Assembly: GCF_007858275.1 (NCBI RefSeq)
Contig: NZ_VFEV01000013.1
Coordinates: 1 to 64,000, forward strand
Source of the DNA: Pseudomonas proteolytica
GTDB taxonomy: Bacteria; Pseudomonadota; Gammaproteobacteria; Pseudomonadales; Pseudomonadaceae
Length of the DNA stretch: 64,000 nt
Direction of reading: 5' to 3'
Shown here piece after piece: positions 29,001 to 36,033 of this stretch; the first letter of the stretch is position 1; each line of letters begins with the position of its first letter. Made by a program: the position numbers and the translations under genes. The notes under the pieces are model-generated. The model ran no database searches and had not been told where the DNA came from. It saw only the letters and a program-made list of their open reading frames with translations.

Positions 29001-29507
29001 TTGTGCCGGGTACTCGGCCACCGCTTGCGCGTGCGCTCATGGCCGGGCAAAGGCAGTGTGTTCAGCGTCAGCGTGCCACTGGCCAAGGCGCAAACCAGCT
29101 TGCAGGTACCGGTCACCCCGGACAAGGGCCTGCCACTGAGCGGCGCCCAGGTGCTGTGCGTGGACAACGAAGACAGCATCCTGATTGGCATGCGCAGCCT
29201 GTTGAGTCGTTGGGGCTGCCAGGTCTGGACCGCACGTGACCAGGCGCAATGCGCGGCGTTGCTGGCCGAGGGCATGCGCCCGCAATTGGCACTGGTGGAT
29301 TACCACCTGGACCACGGCGAGACGGGCACCGAGTTGATGGGCTGGTTGCGCGCGCAACTGGCAGAGCCGATTCCAGGGGTGGTGATCAGCGCCGACGGCC
29401 GGCCAGAGATGGTGGCCGAGGTGCATGCAGCGGGTTTGGATTACCTGGCCAAGCCAGTCAAGCCTGCTGCGTTGCGGGCGCTGTTGAATCGGCATTTGCC
29501 GCTGTAG
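26037..29507 (+). CDS. crbS: SSS-transporter/PAS/histidine kinase/receiver hybrid sensor (CrbS/MxtR type)
   Basis: The product of about 1156 aa starts with a sodium:solute symporter-like region of about 13 helices (1 to about 510). A PAS domain follows (about 640-760; ISVVDQSLKLVAWNRRYLELF), then a coiled linker. The HisKA box has phosphoacceptor His near 804 (AAVSHDLMQPLNAARL), and the HATPase shows GLGLGLAIADGL. A C-terminal receiver has Asp near 1087 (LALVDYHLD). In Pseudomonas this architecture belongs to CrbS/MxtR, which with CrbR controls acetate use (acs). The ATG at 26037 has CGGAG 5 bases upstream; an in-frame ATG at 26022 does not. Confidence 0.88.
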   Translation: MTLSSGLIAAVALAYMAIMFAIAFYGDRRHAPLPPRVRAWVYSLSLAVYCTSWTFFGAVGQAAEQLWAFLPIYLGPVLLLVLAPWVLQKMVLISKQENITSIADFIAARYGKSQSLAVVVALICLVGVLPYIALQLKGIVLGVNLLIGAGADATGTRAQDTALIVSLVLALFTIVFGTRNLDATEHHRGMVLAIAFESLVKLFAFLAVGAFVTYGLYDGFNDLFSQAMLAPRLEEYWKETVNWPSMVVQTGVAMMAIICLPRQFHVTVVENIEPQDLRLAKWVFPAYLVLAALFVVPIALGGKMLLPSSVLPDSYVISLPLAEAHPALALLAFIGGASAATGMVIVASVALSTMVSNDMLLPWLLRRTNAERPFEVFRHWMLSVRRVSIVIILLLAYVSYRLLGSTASLATIGQIAFAAVTQLAPAMLGALYWKQANRRGVFAGLAAGTFLWFYTLVLPIAAHSLGWSLNIFPGLSWLHGNPLGLPITPLTQGVVLSLAGNFTLFAWVSVLSRTRVSEHWQAGRFIGQETSQRASARSMLSVQINDLLSLAARFVGEERAQQSFIRFAYRQGKGFNPNQNADNDWIAHTERLLAGVLGASSTRAVVKAAIEGREMQLEDVVRIADEASEVLQFNRALLQGAIENITQGISVVDQSLKLVAWNRRYLELFNYPDGLISVGRPIADIIRYNAERGLCGPGEAEVHVARRLHWMRQGRAHTSERLFPNGRVIELIGNPMPGGGFVMSFTDITAFREAEQALTEANEGLEQRVTERTHELSQLNVALTDAKGVAESANQSKTRFLAAVSHDLMQPLNAARLFSAALSHQSEGLSGEARQLVHHLDSSLRSAEDLISDLLDISRLENGKINPQRQPFALSELFDALGAEFKVLAQEQGLRFRLRGSRLRIDSDIKLLRRILQNFLTNAFRYAHGPVLLGVRRRRGELRLEVWDRGPGIPLDKQKVIFEEFKRLDSHQTRAEKGLGLGLAIADGLCRVLGHRLRVRSWPGKGSVFSVSVPLAKAQTSLQVPVTPDKGLPLSGAQVLCVDNEDSILIGMRSLLSRWGCQVWTARDQAQCAALLAEGMRPQLALVDYHLDHGETGTELMGWLRAQLAEPIPGVVISADGRPEMVAEVHAAGLDYLAKPVKPAALRALLNRHLPL

Positions 29508-29544
29508 CTTGTGGGTGCTTTAAACCCAAGCCGATAGGGCTGCT

Positions 29545-29692
29545 GTGGCGAGCGGGCTTGTCGGAACGCCGTATCGCCCGCGTTGGGTGGCGCAGCCGCC
29601 CCAAAACCTGCCGGCTCGGTATGTCTTAAACAACCGCGATGCCTGGGGTGGGGCTGCTGCGCAGCCCAGCGCGGGGCAAGCCCGCTCGCCAC
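29545..29692. repeat. REPIN (GTGGCGAGCGGG variant)
   Basis: Inverted GTGGCGAGCGGGCTTGTC / GGGCAAGCCCGCTCGCCAC ends with GGGCTGCTGCGCAGCCC inner palindromes. The left arm is interrupted by about a dozen extra bases (GGAACGCCGTATCG) in the loop of the outer hairpin. It lies between the convergent crbS-like and rmuC genes. Confidence 0.82.
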
Positions 29693-29754
29693 AGGGAGAG
29701 TCATCAGTTTCTGAACGTTGTGTAGATACCCGATGCCACATTTGGGCTCTGCGT

Positions 29755-31233
29755 TTAGTCAGGTAACTGTGCGACGCCATCTTCATCGGTCATCGCTTTC
29801 TCCAACAGGTCGGACGGCAAGCCTTTGCTCGCGCGCGCGCCCAGCAGCTTCAACTGCTCGACCCGGCTGACCAGATTGCCGCGACCATCTGTGAGCTTAT
29901 TGCGCGCTGCACTGTAAGCCTTATCCAGCTGCTGTAATCGATTGCCCACTTCGTCCAGGTCCTGGATAAACAGCACGAACTTGTCGTACAGCCAGCCGGC
30001 GCGCTCGGCGATTTCCCGGGCGTTCTGGCTTTGCCGCTCCTGCTTCCACAGGCTGTCGATCACGCGCAGGGTCGCCAACAAGGTGGTGGGGCTGACAATC
30101 ACGATATGCCGGTCGAAGGCTTCCTGGAACAGGTTGGGCTCGGCCTGCAACGCGGCGGAAAACGCTGCTTCGATGGGCACGAACAACAACACGAAATCCA
30201 GGCTATGCAGGCCTTCCAGACGCTTGTAGTCCTTGCCGGCCAAGCCTTTTACATGGTTGCGCAACGACAGCACGTGCTGCTTGAGAGCCACCTGGCCGAT
30301 TACCTCGTCATCGGCCGCCACGTACTGCTGGTAGGCCGTCAGGCTGACCTTGGAGTCCACCACCACCTGCTTGTCGCCGGGCAACATGATCAACACGTCC
30401 GGCTGGAAACGCTCGCCATCCGGGCCCTTGAGGCTGACTTGGGTCTGGTACTCGCGGCCCTTCTCCAGGCCGGCATGTTCCAGCACCCGCTCCAGAATCA
30501 ACTCACCCCAGTTACCCTGGGTTTTCTGCCCCTTGAGGGCGCGGGTGAGGTTGGTGGCTTCGTCCGACAGGCGCAGGTTCAATTGCTGCAGGCGCTCCAG
30601 CTCCTTGGCCAGGGAAAAACGCTCGCGCGCCTCGTTCTGATAGCTTTCTTCCACACGTTTTTCGAACGACTGGATGCGTTCTTTCAACGGATCGAGCAAT
30701 TGCCCCAGGCGCTGCTGGCTGGTCTCGGCAAACCGCTGTTCGCGCTCATCGAAGATTTTCCCGGCCAGTTCGGCGAACTGCGCACGCAACTCGTCCCGCG
30801 AGCCTTGCAGGTCGTTGAGGCGCTGTTGATGGCTGTCTTGCTGCTCCCGCAGTTCGGCACGCAGGGAGGCCGACAAGGCGTCCAGGCGGCGCAGTTCGCC
30901 TTCCTTGGCGCTGCGCTCGATGTTCCAGGCATGAGCGGCATCACGCGCATTGTCGCGGTCGATCTGCAGCAACTCGACTTCCCGGCGGACGGCGGCCAGA
31001 TCTGCCTGCTTGGCGGCATTGGCCTGGCTCAGGTCGCTGATCTCGTCACGGCTGGCGTCCAGTTGCGCGGCCAGGCCTTCCTGGGCCATCTGCGCCGTCG
31101 CCAGGCGTTCCTCCAGCAGTTCCCAACCGGCGCTGCGTGCATTCAGGCGGCGCTGGATCTGCCAGCACAGGACCGACAGAGGCAACGCCGCAGCGGCGAG
31201 ACCCAGTGCAACACTGGTCCAGTCAAAAGCCAT
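29755..31233 (-). CDS. rmuC: DNA recombination protein RmuC
   Basis: RmuC limits inversions at short inverted repeats and is nuclease-related. The 492-aa product has an N-terminal membrane anchor (MAFDWTSVALGLAAAALPLSVLCW), a long coiled coil (about 30-190) and the conserved core NWGELILERVLEHAGLEKGREYQTQ ... DKQVVVDSKVSLTAYQQYV. The ATG at 31233 is chosen because AGGA is 6 bases upstream; two ATGs slightly upstream are less well placed. Confidence 0.94.
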   Translation of the reverse strand: MAFDWTSVALGLAAAALPLSVLCWQIQRRLNARSAGWELLEERLATAQMAQEGLAAQLDASRDEISDLSQANAAKQADLAAVRREVELLQIDRDNARDAAHAWNIERSAKEGELRRLDALSASLRAELREQQDSHQQRLNDLQGSRDELRAQFAELAGKIFDEREQRFAETSQQRLGQLLDPLKERIQSFEKRVEESYQNEARERFSLAKELERLQQLNLRLSDEATNLTRALKGQKTQGNWGELILERVLEHAGLEKGREYQTQVSLKGPDGERFQPDVLIMLPGDKQVVVDSKVSLTAYQQYVAADDEVIGQVALKQHVLSLRNHVKGLAGKDYKRLEGLHSLDFVLLFVPIEAAFSAALQAEPNLFQEAFDRHIVIVSPTTLLATLRVIDSLWKQERQSQNAREIAERAGWLYDKFVLFIQDLDEVGNRLQQLDKAYSAARNKLTDGRGNLVSRVEQLKLLGARASKGLPSDLLEKAMTDEDGVAQLPD

Positions 31234-31294
31234 AGCCATTCCTGCCATTACGGTAAAAGAGGAAGGTTAACCAAGCGGGCGCTTTGTGGACAGC

Positions 31295-31618
31295 TCAGTC
31301 TTTGATCTGGCCCAGTTCACGCTGGGCGCCCACGTCGCCGGCACGGGCGGCCTGGCGCAGAAGGTCGTGGCCGATGCGGCGGTCTCGGGCATTGCCGCAC
31401 TCACGACACATCAACAGGCCCAGGCGGCTCTGTGCCACAACCACCCCTTCACGGGCCGGCTGCTTGAGCAAACGCCCGGCAAAATGCTTGATATTGGGGT
31501 GATCGCCAATGCGCGGGCTATCCAGCAGCCACAAGGCGACTTTCAAGGAGAAGCGCTTGGGTGCGGTAACACTTGGAGGGTTGTCGGTAACAGAAGATGA
31601 TACTGAGCGAAACTTCAT
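31295..31618 (-). CDS. Sel1-like repeat small protein
   Basis: The 107-aa product ends in a recognisable Sel1/TPR-like helical stretch (VVAQSRLGLLMCRECGNARDRRIGHDLLRQAARAGDVGAQRELG). This suggests a small protein-binding scaffold. No clear ribosome site precedes the ATG chosen (MKFRSVSSSV), and the frame is open further upstream. It lies 61 bases after the rmuC start region on the same strand, so it is probably transcribed into rmuC. Function unknown. Confidence 0.6.
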   Translation of the reverse strand: MKFRSVSSSVTDNPPSVTAPKRFSLKVALWLLDSPRIGDHPNIKHFAGRLLKQPAREGVVVAQSRLGLLMCRECGNARDRRIGHDLLRQAARAGDVGAQRELGQIKD

Positions 31619-31726
31619 AAAGCACTGTAGGGCAGAACGGAAGGCGCGCCACTCTACTCCTTTTTTCGTACGGGTAAAGCTGAAAAAAACCTGCACGCCC
31701 GTTCTAGAGCAAGCGCTTGGGACAAT

Positions 31727-31745
31727 CCACAGAAGCTGTGGATAA
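31727..31745. repeat. TCCACAG inverted repeat containing a DnaA-box match
   Basis: TCCACAG-AAG-CTGTGGA is a perfect 7-bp inverted repeat, and its right arm continues into TGTGGATAA, the complement of the perfect DnaA box TTATCCACA. A partial third copy (GTGGACAA) follows. The rest of the 31619-32074 gap shows no gene; A-rich tracts at 31800-31860 look promoter-like without a clear consensus. Confidence 0.5.
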
Positions 31746-32074
31746 CTCAGTGGACAACCGTGCTTTAACTCGCGCAAAGGCCCATGGAACGGGGGCCGCG
31801 CTTAAACTGACGATTTTTTCACCAATAAAAAAAAGCCAGATTTTTCATTGACTTAAATTTTCGATGCAGGCATTCACGGGCCAATCCGGCGCAGCACCTT
31901 CCCGGTGACACACTGCGCAACCAATGTGCACAACTACCTGCCTGACGGTTATATCCCGCACTTTTGTGGCCCGAGGGCACAACAAAACTTTACGGGCGAC
32001 ACACAAGGGCCACTTTTCAAACGTGCCTGCGCTCGCCACACTGTTCGCCCTACAGCAAGGAGGTGCGCCACTTC

Positions 32075-32380
32075 ATGAAAGGAATCCTGGTGTTCGCGTT
32101 ATTGCTGTTCGCCGTTTGTGTGATTTCCCTGGGCACCAATGCCGTGCTGCCATCTCCCGACGGCGCGCTGTTTGCCATCGCCATCCTGTTATCGGCCGCT
32201 TTCACGGCGGTCAGCTTGTGTATCGAGCTGGGTGACGGACGGGTCAACGACCTGCGCGATGTGGTGAAAGTCATCGAAACCGGCCAATCCCTGCGCTTGA
32301 CCCTCGCCGCCTATGCACTGGGCTGTTCATTGGCCGCAGCGTCCACGGTGCTGATTTATCGCGGGCTGATGGGCGGCTGA
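32075..32380 (+). CDS. Small two- or three-helix membrane protein
   Basis: The 101-aa protein has hydrophobic helices at about 2-22 (GILVFALLLFAVCVISLG), 32-52 (LFAIAILLSAAFTAVSLCI) and 74-95 (LTLAAYALGCSLAAASTVLIY). A charged stretch between the last two contains GDGRVNDLRDVVKVIETG. An excellent AAGGAGGT ribosome site lies 10 bases before the ATG, which supports expression. I do not recognise the family. Confidence 0.75.
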   Translation: MKGILVFALLLFAVCVISLGTNAVLPSPDGALFAIAILLSAAFTAVSLCIELGDGRVNDLRDVVKVIETGQSLRLTLAAYALGCSLAAASTVLIYRGLMGG

Positions 32381-32855
32381 TTGAAGTATTTTTGCTAACA
32401 CACTTGCTTTAGCTGTTTCAAGCCATTAGTATCCGCAGCGTTAGTACCAAGCTGAAAGTCAATTCTGGTCGAACTAATCCCCGCGACGTAGCTTCCCTAA
32501 AGAGAAGTTCTGTCAATCTTGATGGGATCGACCACCTCGATGGTTTCCAGGTATCACTTGCGACGACACTGCCTTTGAACAATGCAAAGGGTGTCGCGAA
32601 GTATCCATACTCTGACCGAACCAACCTGCAAATTGATCAGGATCTTCACCCTGGGCCCAGAACCTTTGCCCCTGTTGTGTTGCCTGCCCTCCTAAGTACC
32701 TACCTGCCAGCCCAAGCGCGCCAAACTATTTAGCGCTTCAAACTGGCTGCTTTGTTCCAGTCGGGTTCTTCGCATGATCAATGGTGATCAGCGTCACTGG
32801 AACGTTTTAACGTTGCACGGTTCTTATCCGTGTCATTTGTAGGAACACCAATAAT
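32381..32855. other. 475-bp gap with an imperfect hairpin; no gene recognised
   Basis: No convincing coding frame is present. A hairpin at about 32557-32602 pairs CGACAC..CCTTTG with CAAAGG.GTGTCG across a 7-base loop. Just before the next gene there are AACGTTTTAACGTT (a palindrome, about 32801-32814) and a small CACGG/CCGTG hairpin. No terminal T-tract follows the large hairpin. It could be a long 5' leader, a small RNA or a decayed gene; the sequence does not decide. Confidence 0.4.
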
Positions 32856-33080
32856 ATGTCCACTCAAATCCATACTCAGGATGCCATTCGCACCCTAACC
32901 AATGCTTTTGCTCCAATGAACTGCCTGATCATGGCCGCTCGCAAAGGCTGCTTCAGCTTCACCCTGGTCAACGAACACGGCATCGCTCGTCATAGCGAAC
33001 GCCTGTACCCCGATCAATACTCCAGCGCAGAACCGCTGCAGGCCGTGATCGAGCGTACCCGTCAGGCACTGGTTGCCTGA
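32856..33080 (+). CDS. Small conserved-looking protein (possible DUF3509-like)
   Basis: The 74-aa product reads as a compact cytosolic domain: ALT-type helix (DAIRTLTNAFAPMNCLIMAAR), a beta hairpin (GCFSFTLVNEHGIARHSERL) and a terminal helix (EPLQAVIERTRQALVA). This pattern resembles Pseudomonas DUF3509 proteins, but I am not sure. It is followed by a strong terminator and preceded by a long non-coding leader, so it is probably a monocistronic, regulated gene. Confidence 0.7.
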   Translation: MSTQIHTQDAIRTLTNAFAPMNCLIMAARKGCFSFTLVNEHGIARHSERLYPDQYSSAEPLQAVIERTRQALVA

Positions 33081-33101
33081 TTGACCCGACGCTGAACACC
33101 G

Positions 33102-33131
33102 AAAACCCTGCCCGCAAGGCAGGGTTTTTTA
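33102..33131 (+). terminator. Rho-independent terminator
   Basis: A stem AACCCTGCC/GGCAGGGTT with a 5-base loop is followed by an uninterrupted run of six T residues and ATT. It lies 21 bases after the 74-aa gene. Confidence 0.92.
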
Positions 33132-33358
33132 TTGCCCGCGATTCGGCTTTTTTAGCGGTTCCCCTTAGGCCAAACAGATATAACGCTTATAACCCGTAGC
33201 CGGAAATATTTTAAAAACAGTCCTTTACGTCGTGAATCTGACACTACACTTCAACTCAGGCGGCATGTCCCGCCTCCGGCGAGCCTGAGATCCGATTCAC
33301 CGCTGCCAAGCCCCCCTTCTCAGGCCTCGTCGACCACTTTTACGGTTTCGAGGGTTTT

Positions 33359-33841
33359 ATGGGCATTGCCGCCGGCGAGTTGTGTCGTTATGTGATCCGA
33401 CCCACGTTGATTTACCTGGGCCGCCACAGCCAGACCGCAGAAACCCTGCTGCTGGGGGTCGCCGCCAGCCAATCGGAACTGGGCTCTGCCTTGCACGACA
33501 GGCGCGGCCACGGCCTGTATCGCATTACCGAACCGCGCCACAGGGCCCTGTGGGACGACTATCTGGCCCTCGACCCAGAGCGCGCCAGCCTGGTGCGTGG
33601 CCTCGCCAGCCAACATGCTTTCCTCAGCGGGCCGCAACTGGAGCTGACGGTCAACCTGCGCTACGCCACTGCCATCGCCTGGCTGCTGGTGGAGCAACAT
33701 CGCCCCGAACTCCCCCAGCCCGACGACTTGCTCGCCATGGCCCGTATCTGGAAAGAAATTTTTCACCCCCAGGGCCGGCTGCGCGATTACACCCTGGCCT
33801 GGCAAACCTGTGTAAACCCAATGAATCAGGTCGCCTGCTGA
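33359..33841 (+). CDS. Uncharacterised protein with faint lytic-transglycosylase-like segment
   Basis: The 160-aa protein has no signal peptide. It includes AASQSELGSALHDRRGHGLYRITEPRH, which loosely recalls the ES...G..GL.QI.P pattern of SLT lysozyme-like enzymes, followed by a helical stretch (LRYATAIAWLLVEQH) and DDLLAMARIWKEIFHPQG. Small phage-type muramidase-like proteins share such features, but the match is weak and no catalytic function is claimed. A GAGG ribosome site precedes the ATG. The 33132-33358 region upstream holds an AGGCGG/CCGCCT hairpin. Confidence 0.7.
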   Translation: MGIAAGELCRYVIRPTLIYLGRHSQTAETLLLGVAASQSELGSALHDRRGHGLYRITEPRHRALWDDYLALDPERASLVRGLASQHAFLSGPQLELTVNLRYATAIAWLLVEQHRPELPQPDDLLAMARIWKEIFHPQGRLRDYTLAWQTCVNPMNQVAC

Positions 33842-33987
33842 TCGGGCACTTTGCAAGATTCGGCAAAAATCGGCAATTTTGGTCGGATTGTCCTACAAAA
33901 CCGCTCTATCTCCTACATTACAGCCTATAGCGCTGCGTTAATTTTATTGGTACTTTCCGCAGCGGTGATCACCTCGGAGTTCTAATA

Positions 33988-35262
33988 ATGAAAAAAGTAA
34001 TGCTCAAGACCACACTTAGCCTCGCCGTTGCCATGGCCTCTTCCCAACTGTTCGCCAGCGGCTTTGCCCTCAACGAACAAAGCGTCAGCGGTATGGGTAC
34101 CGGGTTCGCAGGCCGCTCTTCTTCTGCCGATGATGCAAGCACTGTTTTTGGTAACCCTGCCGGTATGGCTCGCCTTGAAGGCCAGCAAGTCACCGGCGGT
34201 GTTGCAGCGATTGATGCGTCCACTGATATCAAAGATGTCAGCGGTCGCTCCCGCGGCACCAACAAGGGCGACATGGTCCCCTTCACGGCGGTACCGTTCG
34301 GCTTCTACACCAACAAACTCAATGACCAGTGGGCAGTCGGTTTTGGTGTGTACGCACCGTTCGGCCTGATTACCGACTACGAAAGCGGCTATCAGGGCCG
34401 TGGCTTTGGCAGCAAAAGTGAAGTGCAAGTCATCACTTTCCAGCCGACCGTCAGCTATGCCTTCAACGATCGGGTTTCCGTCGGTTTTGGCCCAACTTTC
34501 AACCGCATTGCCGGCACCCTGGAATCCGAGCTGACCCTCAACCCGGCCGTGCCAGATACCAAGATCAAGATCAAGGGTGACGATACTGCCATTGGCTTCA
34601 ACGCCGGCGTATTGGTCCAGGCGACCGATACCACCCGCGTCGGCCTGACCTACCACTCGAAGGTCAAGTACAAGCTTGAAGGCCACACCGAAGTCAACGC
34701 GCCTACTGCGACCTCCAGCGCCCTGGCAACCGGCCGTTATGACGCGACGCTGAAAATCGACACGCCTGAATCCTGGGATCTGTCGGTGACCCAGGACATG
34801 AACGACGCCTGGAAGCTGTATGCCGGTGCTACCTGGACTCGCTGGAGCCGTCTGAAGGACATCACCGTCAACAACAAAGGCGTGACAGCAGCCGGTGGCG
34901 GCCTCGCCCCAGGTCTTGTGGGCACCATCAAGGAAGACCAGAACTGGCACGACACCTGGGCTTATGCCGTGGGCACCTCGTACCAGCTGACCAAGCAGGT
35001 TGTATTGCGCACCGGCCTGACCTTCGACCAGTCGCCAACCAACAACGCTGATCGTTCGCCACGTATCCCTACCGGCGACCGGACCATCTTCAGTGTTGGC
35101 CTGGGCTACGCGGTCATGGATAACATGACCATCGACCTGGCCTACTCCTACCTCAAGGAAGAAGAAGTCAGCGTCAACCGCTCCAACGCTCTGGCAAGCT
35201 ACAACGCCAAGTACAAAAACAGCGCCAACGGTTTTGGCCTGGGCATGACGTACAAGTTCTGA
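33988..35262 (+). CDS. FadL-family outer membrane transport protein
   Basis: The 424-aa beta-barrel protein has a signal peptide (to about LFA at 23). A FadL hatch-like N-terminus follows (SGFALNEQSVSGMGTGFAGRSSSADDASTVFGNPAGMA, with the family NPAG motif). The barrel ends in FGLGMTYKF. Such proteins take up long-chain fatty acids or other hydrophobic compounds. Its place beside a GPx-like gene and the MarR-MFS pair matches the arrangement around PA1288 in P. aeruginosa. Confidence 0.93.
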   Translation: MKKVMLKTTLSLAVAMASSQLFASGFALNEQSVSGMGTGFAGRSSSADDASTVFGNPAGMARLEGQQVTGGVAAIDASTDIKDVSGRSRGTNKGDMVPFTAVPFGFYTNKLNDQWAVGFGVYAPFGLITDYESGYQGRGFGSKSEVQVITFQPTVSYAFNDRVSVGFGPTFNRIAGTLESELTLNPAVPDTKIKIKGDDTAIGFNAGVLVQATDTTRVGLTYHSKVKYKLEGHTEVNAPTATSSALATGRYDATLKIDTPESWDLSVTQDMNDAWKLYAGATWTRWSRLKDITVNNKGVTAAGGGLAPGLVGTIKEDQNWHDTWAYAVGTSYQLTKQVVLRTGLTFDQSPTNNADRSPRIPTGDRTIFSVGLGYAVMDNMTIDLAYSYLKEEEVSVNRSNALASYNAKYKNSANGFGLGMTYKF

Positions 35263-35274
35263 TCCAACGCTGCA

Positions 35275-35315
35275 TAAAAAAGCCCCGCACTCCTACAAAG
35301 GAGGCGGGGCTTTTT
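35275..35315. terminator. Bidirectional terminator between fadL-like and gpx-like genes
   Basis: AGCCCCGC-A-CTCC pairs with GGAG-GCGGGGCT around TACAAA. A-runs on the left and T-runs on the right give a T-tract on both strands. It serves both convergent genes. Confidence 0.93.
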
Positions 35316-35327
35316 AGTGGCTGATAA

Positions 35328-35879
35328 TCAGGGCTTGGAAGCCAGCGCCTGCTCCACGGCCTCGATCAGTTCCGGGCTGTCGGGTTTGGTCAGGCTGGAG
35401 AAGCTGGCGATCACCTTGCCCTGGCGGTCCACCACGTACTTGTAGAAATTCCACTTCGGCGCGTTGCTCTGCTCGGCCAGGACCTTGAACAGGTGTGCCG
35501 CATCCGGGCCCCTGACCTTCTGTGGCTCGGTCATGGTGAAGGTCACGCCGTAGTTCACATAGCAGACCTTGGCCGTCTCTTCGCCCGTCTTGGCTTCCTG
35601 CTTGAAGTCATCGGAAGGCACGCCAATCACTTCCAGGCCGTCGCCCTTGTAGCGCTGATACAACGCCTCCAGGCCTTTGAACTGTGGGGCAAACCCACAA
35701 AAGCTGGCGGTATTGACGATCACCAGGGGCTTACCTGCAAAGCGCTGGCACAGGTCGATGGACTCCTTGGCGCGTAACTTGGGCAATTGACCTTCGAGCA
35801 ACGACGGACAATCGGCGGCCATGGCGACACCGCCAAAAGCCACCATCAGGGCAGGTACTGCAAGCCAGCGCTTCAACAT
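35328..35879 (-). CDS. Periplasmic glutathione peroxidase-like protein
   Basis: The 183-aa protein has a Sec signal peptide (to about MAA at 22) and a thioredoxin-fold GPx domain. The peroxidatic Cys is at 61 ([16 protein letters not shown]) and the conserved Trp at 143 ([10 protein letters not shown]). The family's Gln in the FPCNQF motif is replaced: VPSDDF, with Asp91 in its place. The reductant is therefore unlikely to be classical glutathione, though thiol peroxidase activity is still plausible. It is last in a run of minus-strand genes after the MarR-MFS unit. Confidence 0.88.
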   Translation of the reverse strand: MLKRWLAVPALMVAFGGVAMAADCPSLLEGQLPKLRAKESIDLCQRFAGKPLVIVNTASFCGFAPQFKGLEALYQRYKGDGLEVIGVPSDDFKQEAKTGEETAKVCYVNYGVTFTMTEPQKVRGPDAAHLFKVLAEQSNAPKWNFYKYVVDRQGKVIASFSSLTKPDSPELIEAVEQALASKP

Positions 35880-35913
35880 GTCGAGGGTCCTTGGACAAAG
35901 TCAGGCAAGCAAC

Positions 35914-36033
35914 TTAACAGATCGCCATGCCCAGTTGCATCAACGCCAGCCCGCTACGCTGCCATCCCCACCAGGCCAGCAACAACAGCGTCAGCAACCC
36001 GGCTGCACCAAACCAGTATCCGATCGAATTCAT
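35914..36033 (-). CDS. 39-aa single-helix membrane protein coupled to the MFS gene
   Basis: The frame encodes a 39-aa product starting MNSIGYWFGAAGLLTLLLLA and ending in MQLGMAIC. It has one hydrophobic helix (about 5-24, Leu-rich) followed by WWGWQR. Its ATG overlaps the MFS stop as ATGA, the classic translational-coupling arrangement. It fills most of the gap before the GPx-like gene. It could be a small subunit or regulator of the transporter; that is inference. Confidence 0.65.
   Translation of the reverse strand: MNSIGYWFGAAGLLTLLLLAWWGWQRSGLALMQLGMAIC

Noticed and set aside
32418..32624. 68-codon minus-strand frame in the long gap
   Set aside because: No ribosome site, no recognisable domain, and it spans the hairpin; kept only as part of the unexplained region.
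32630..32646. TTGAT-N4-ATC resembling an Anr/FNR box
   Set aside because: Only 8 of 10 conserved bases match and it lies over 200 bases from the next gene; chance is likely.
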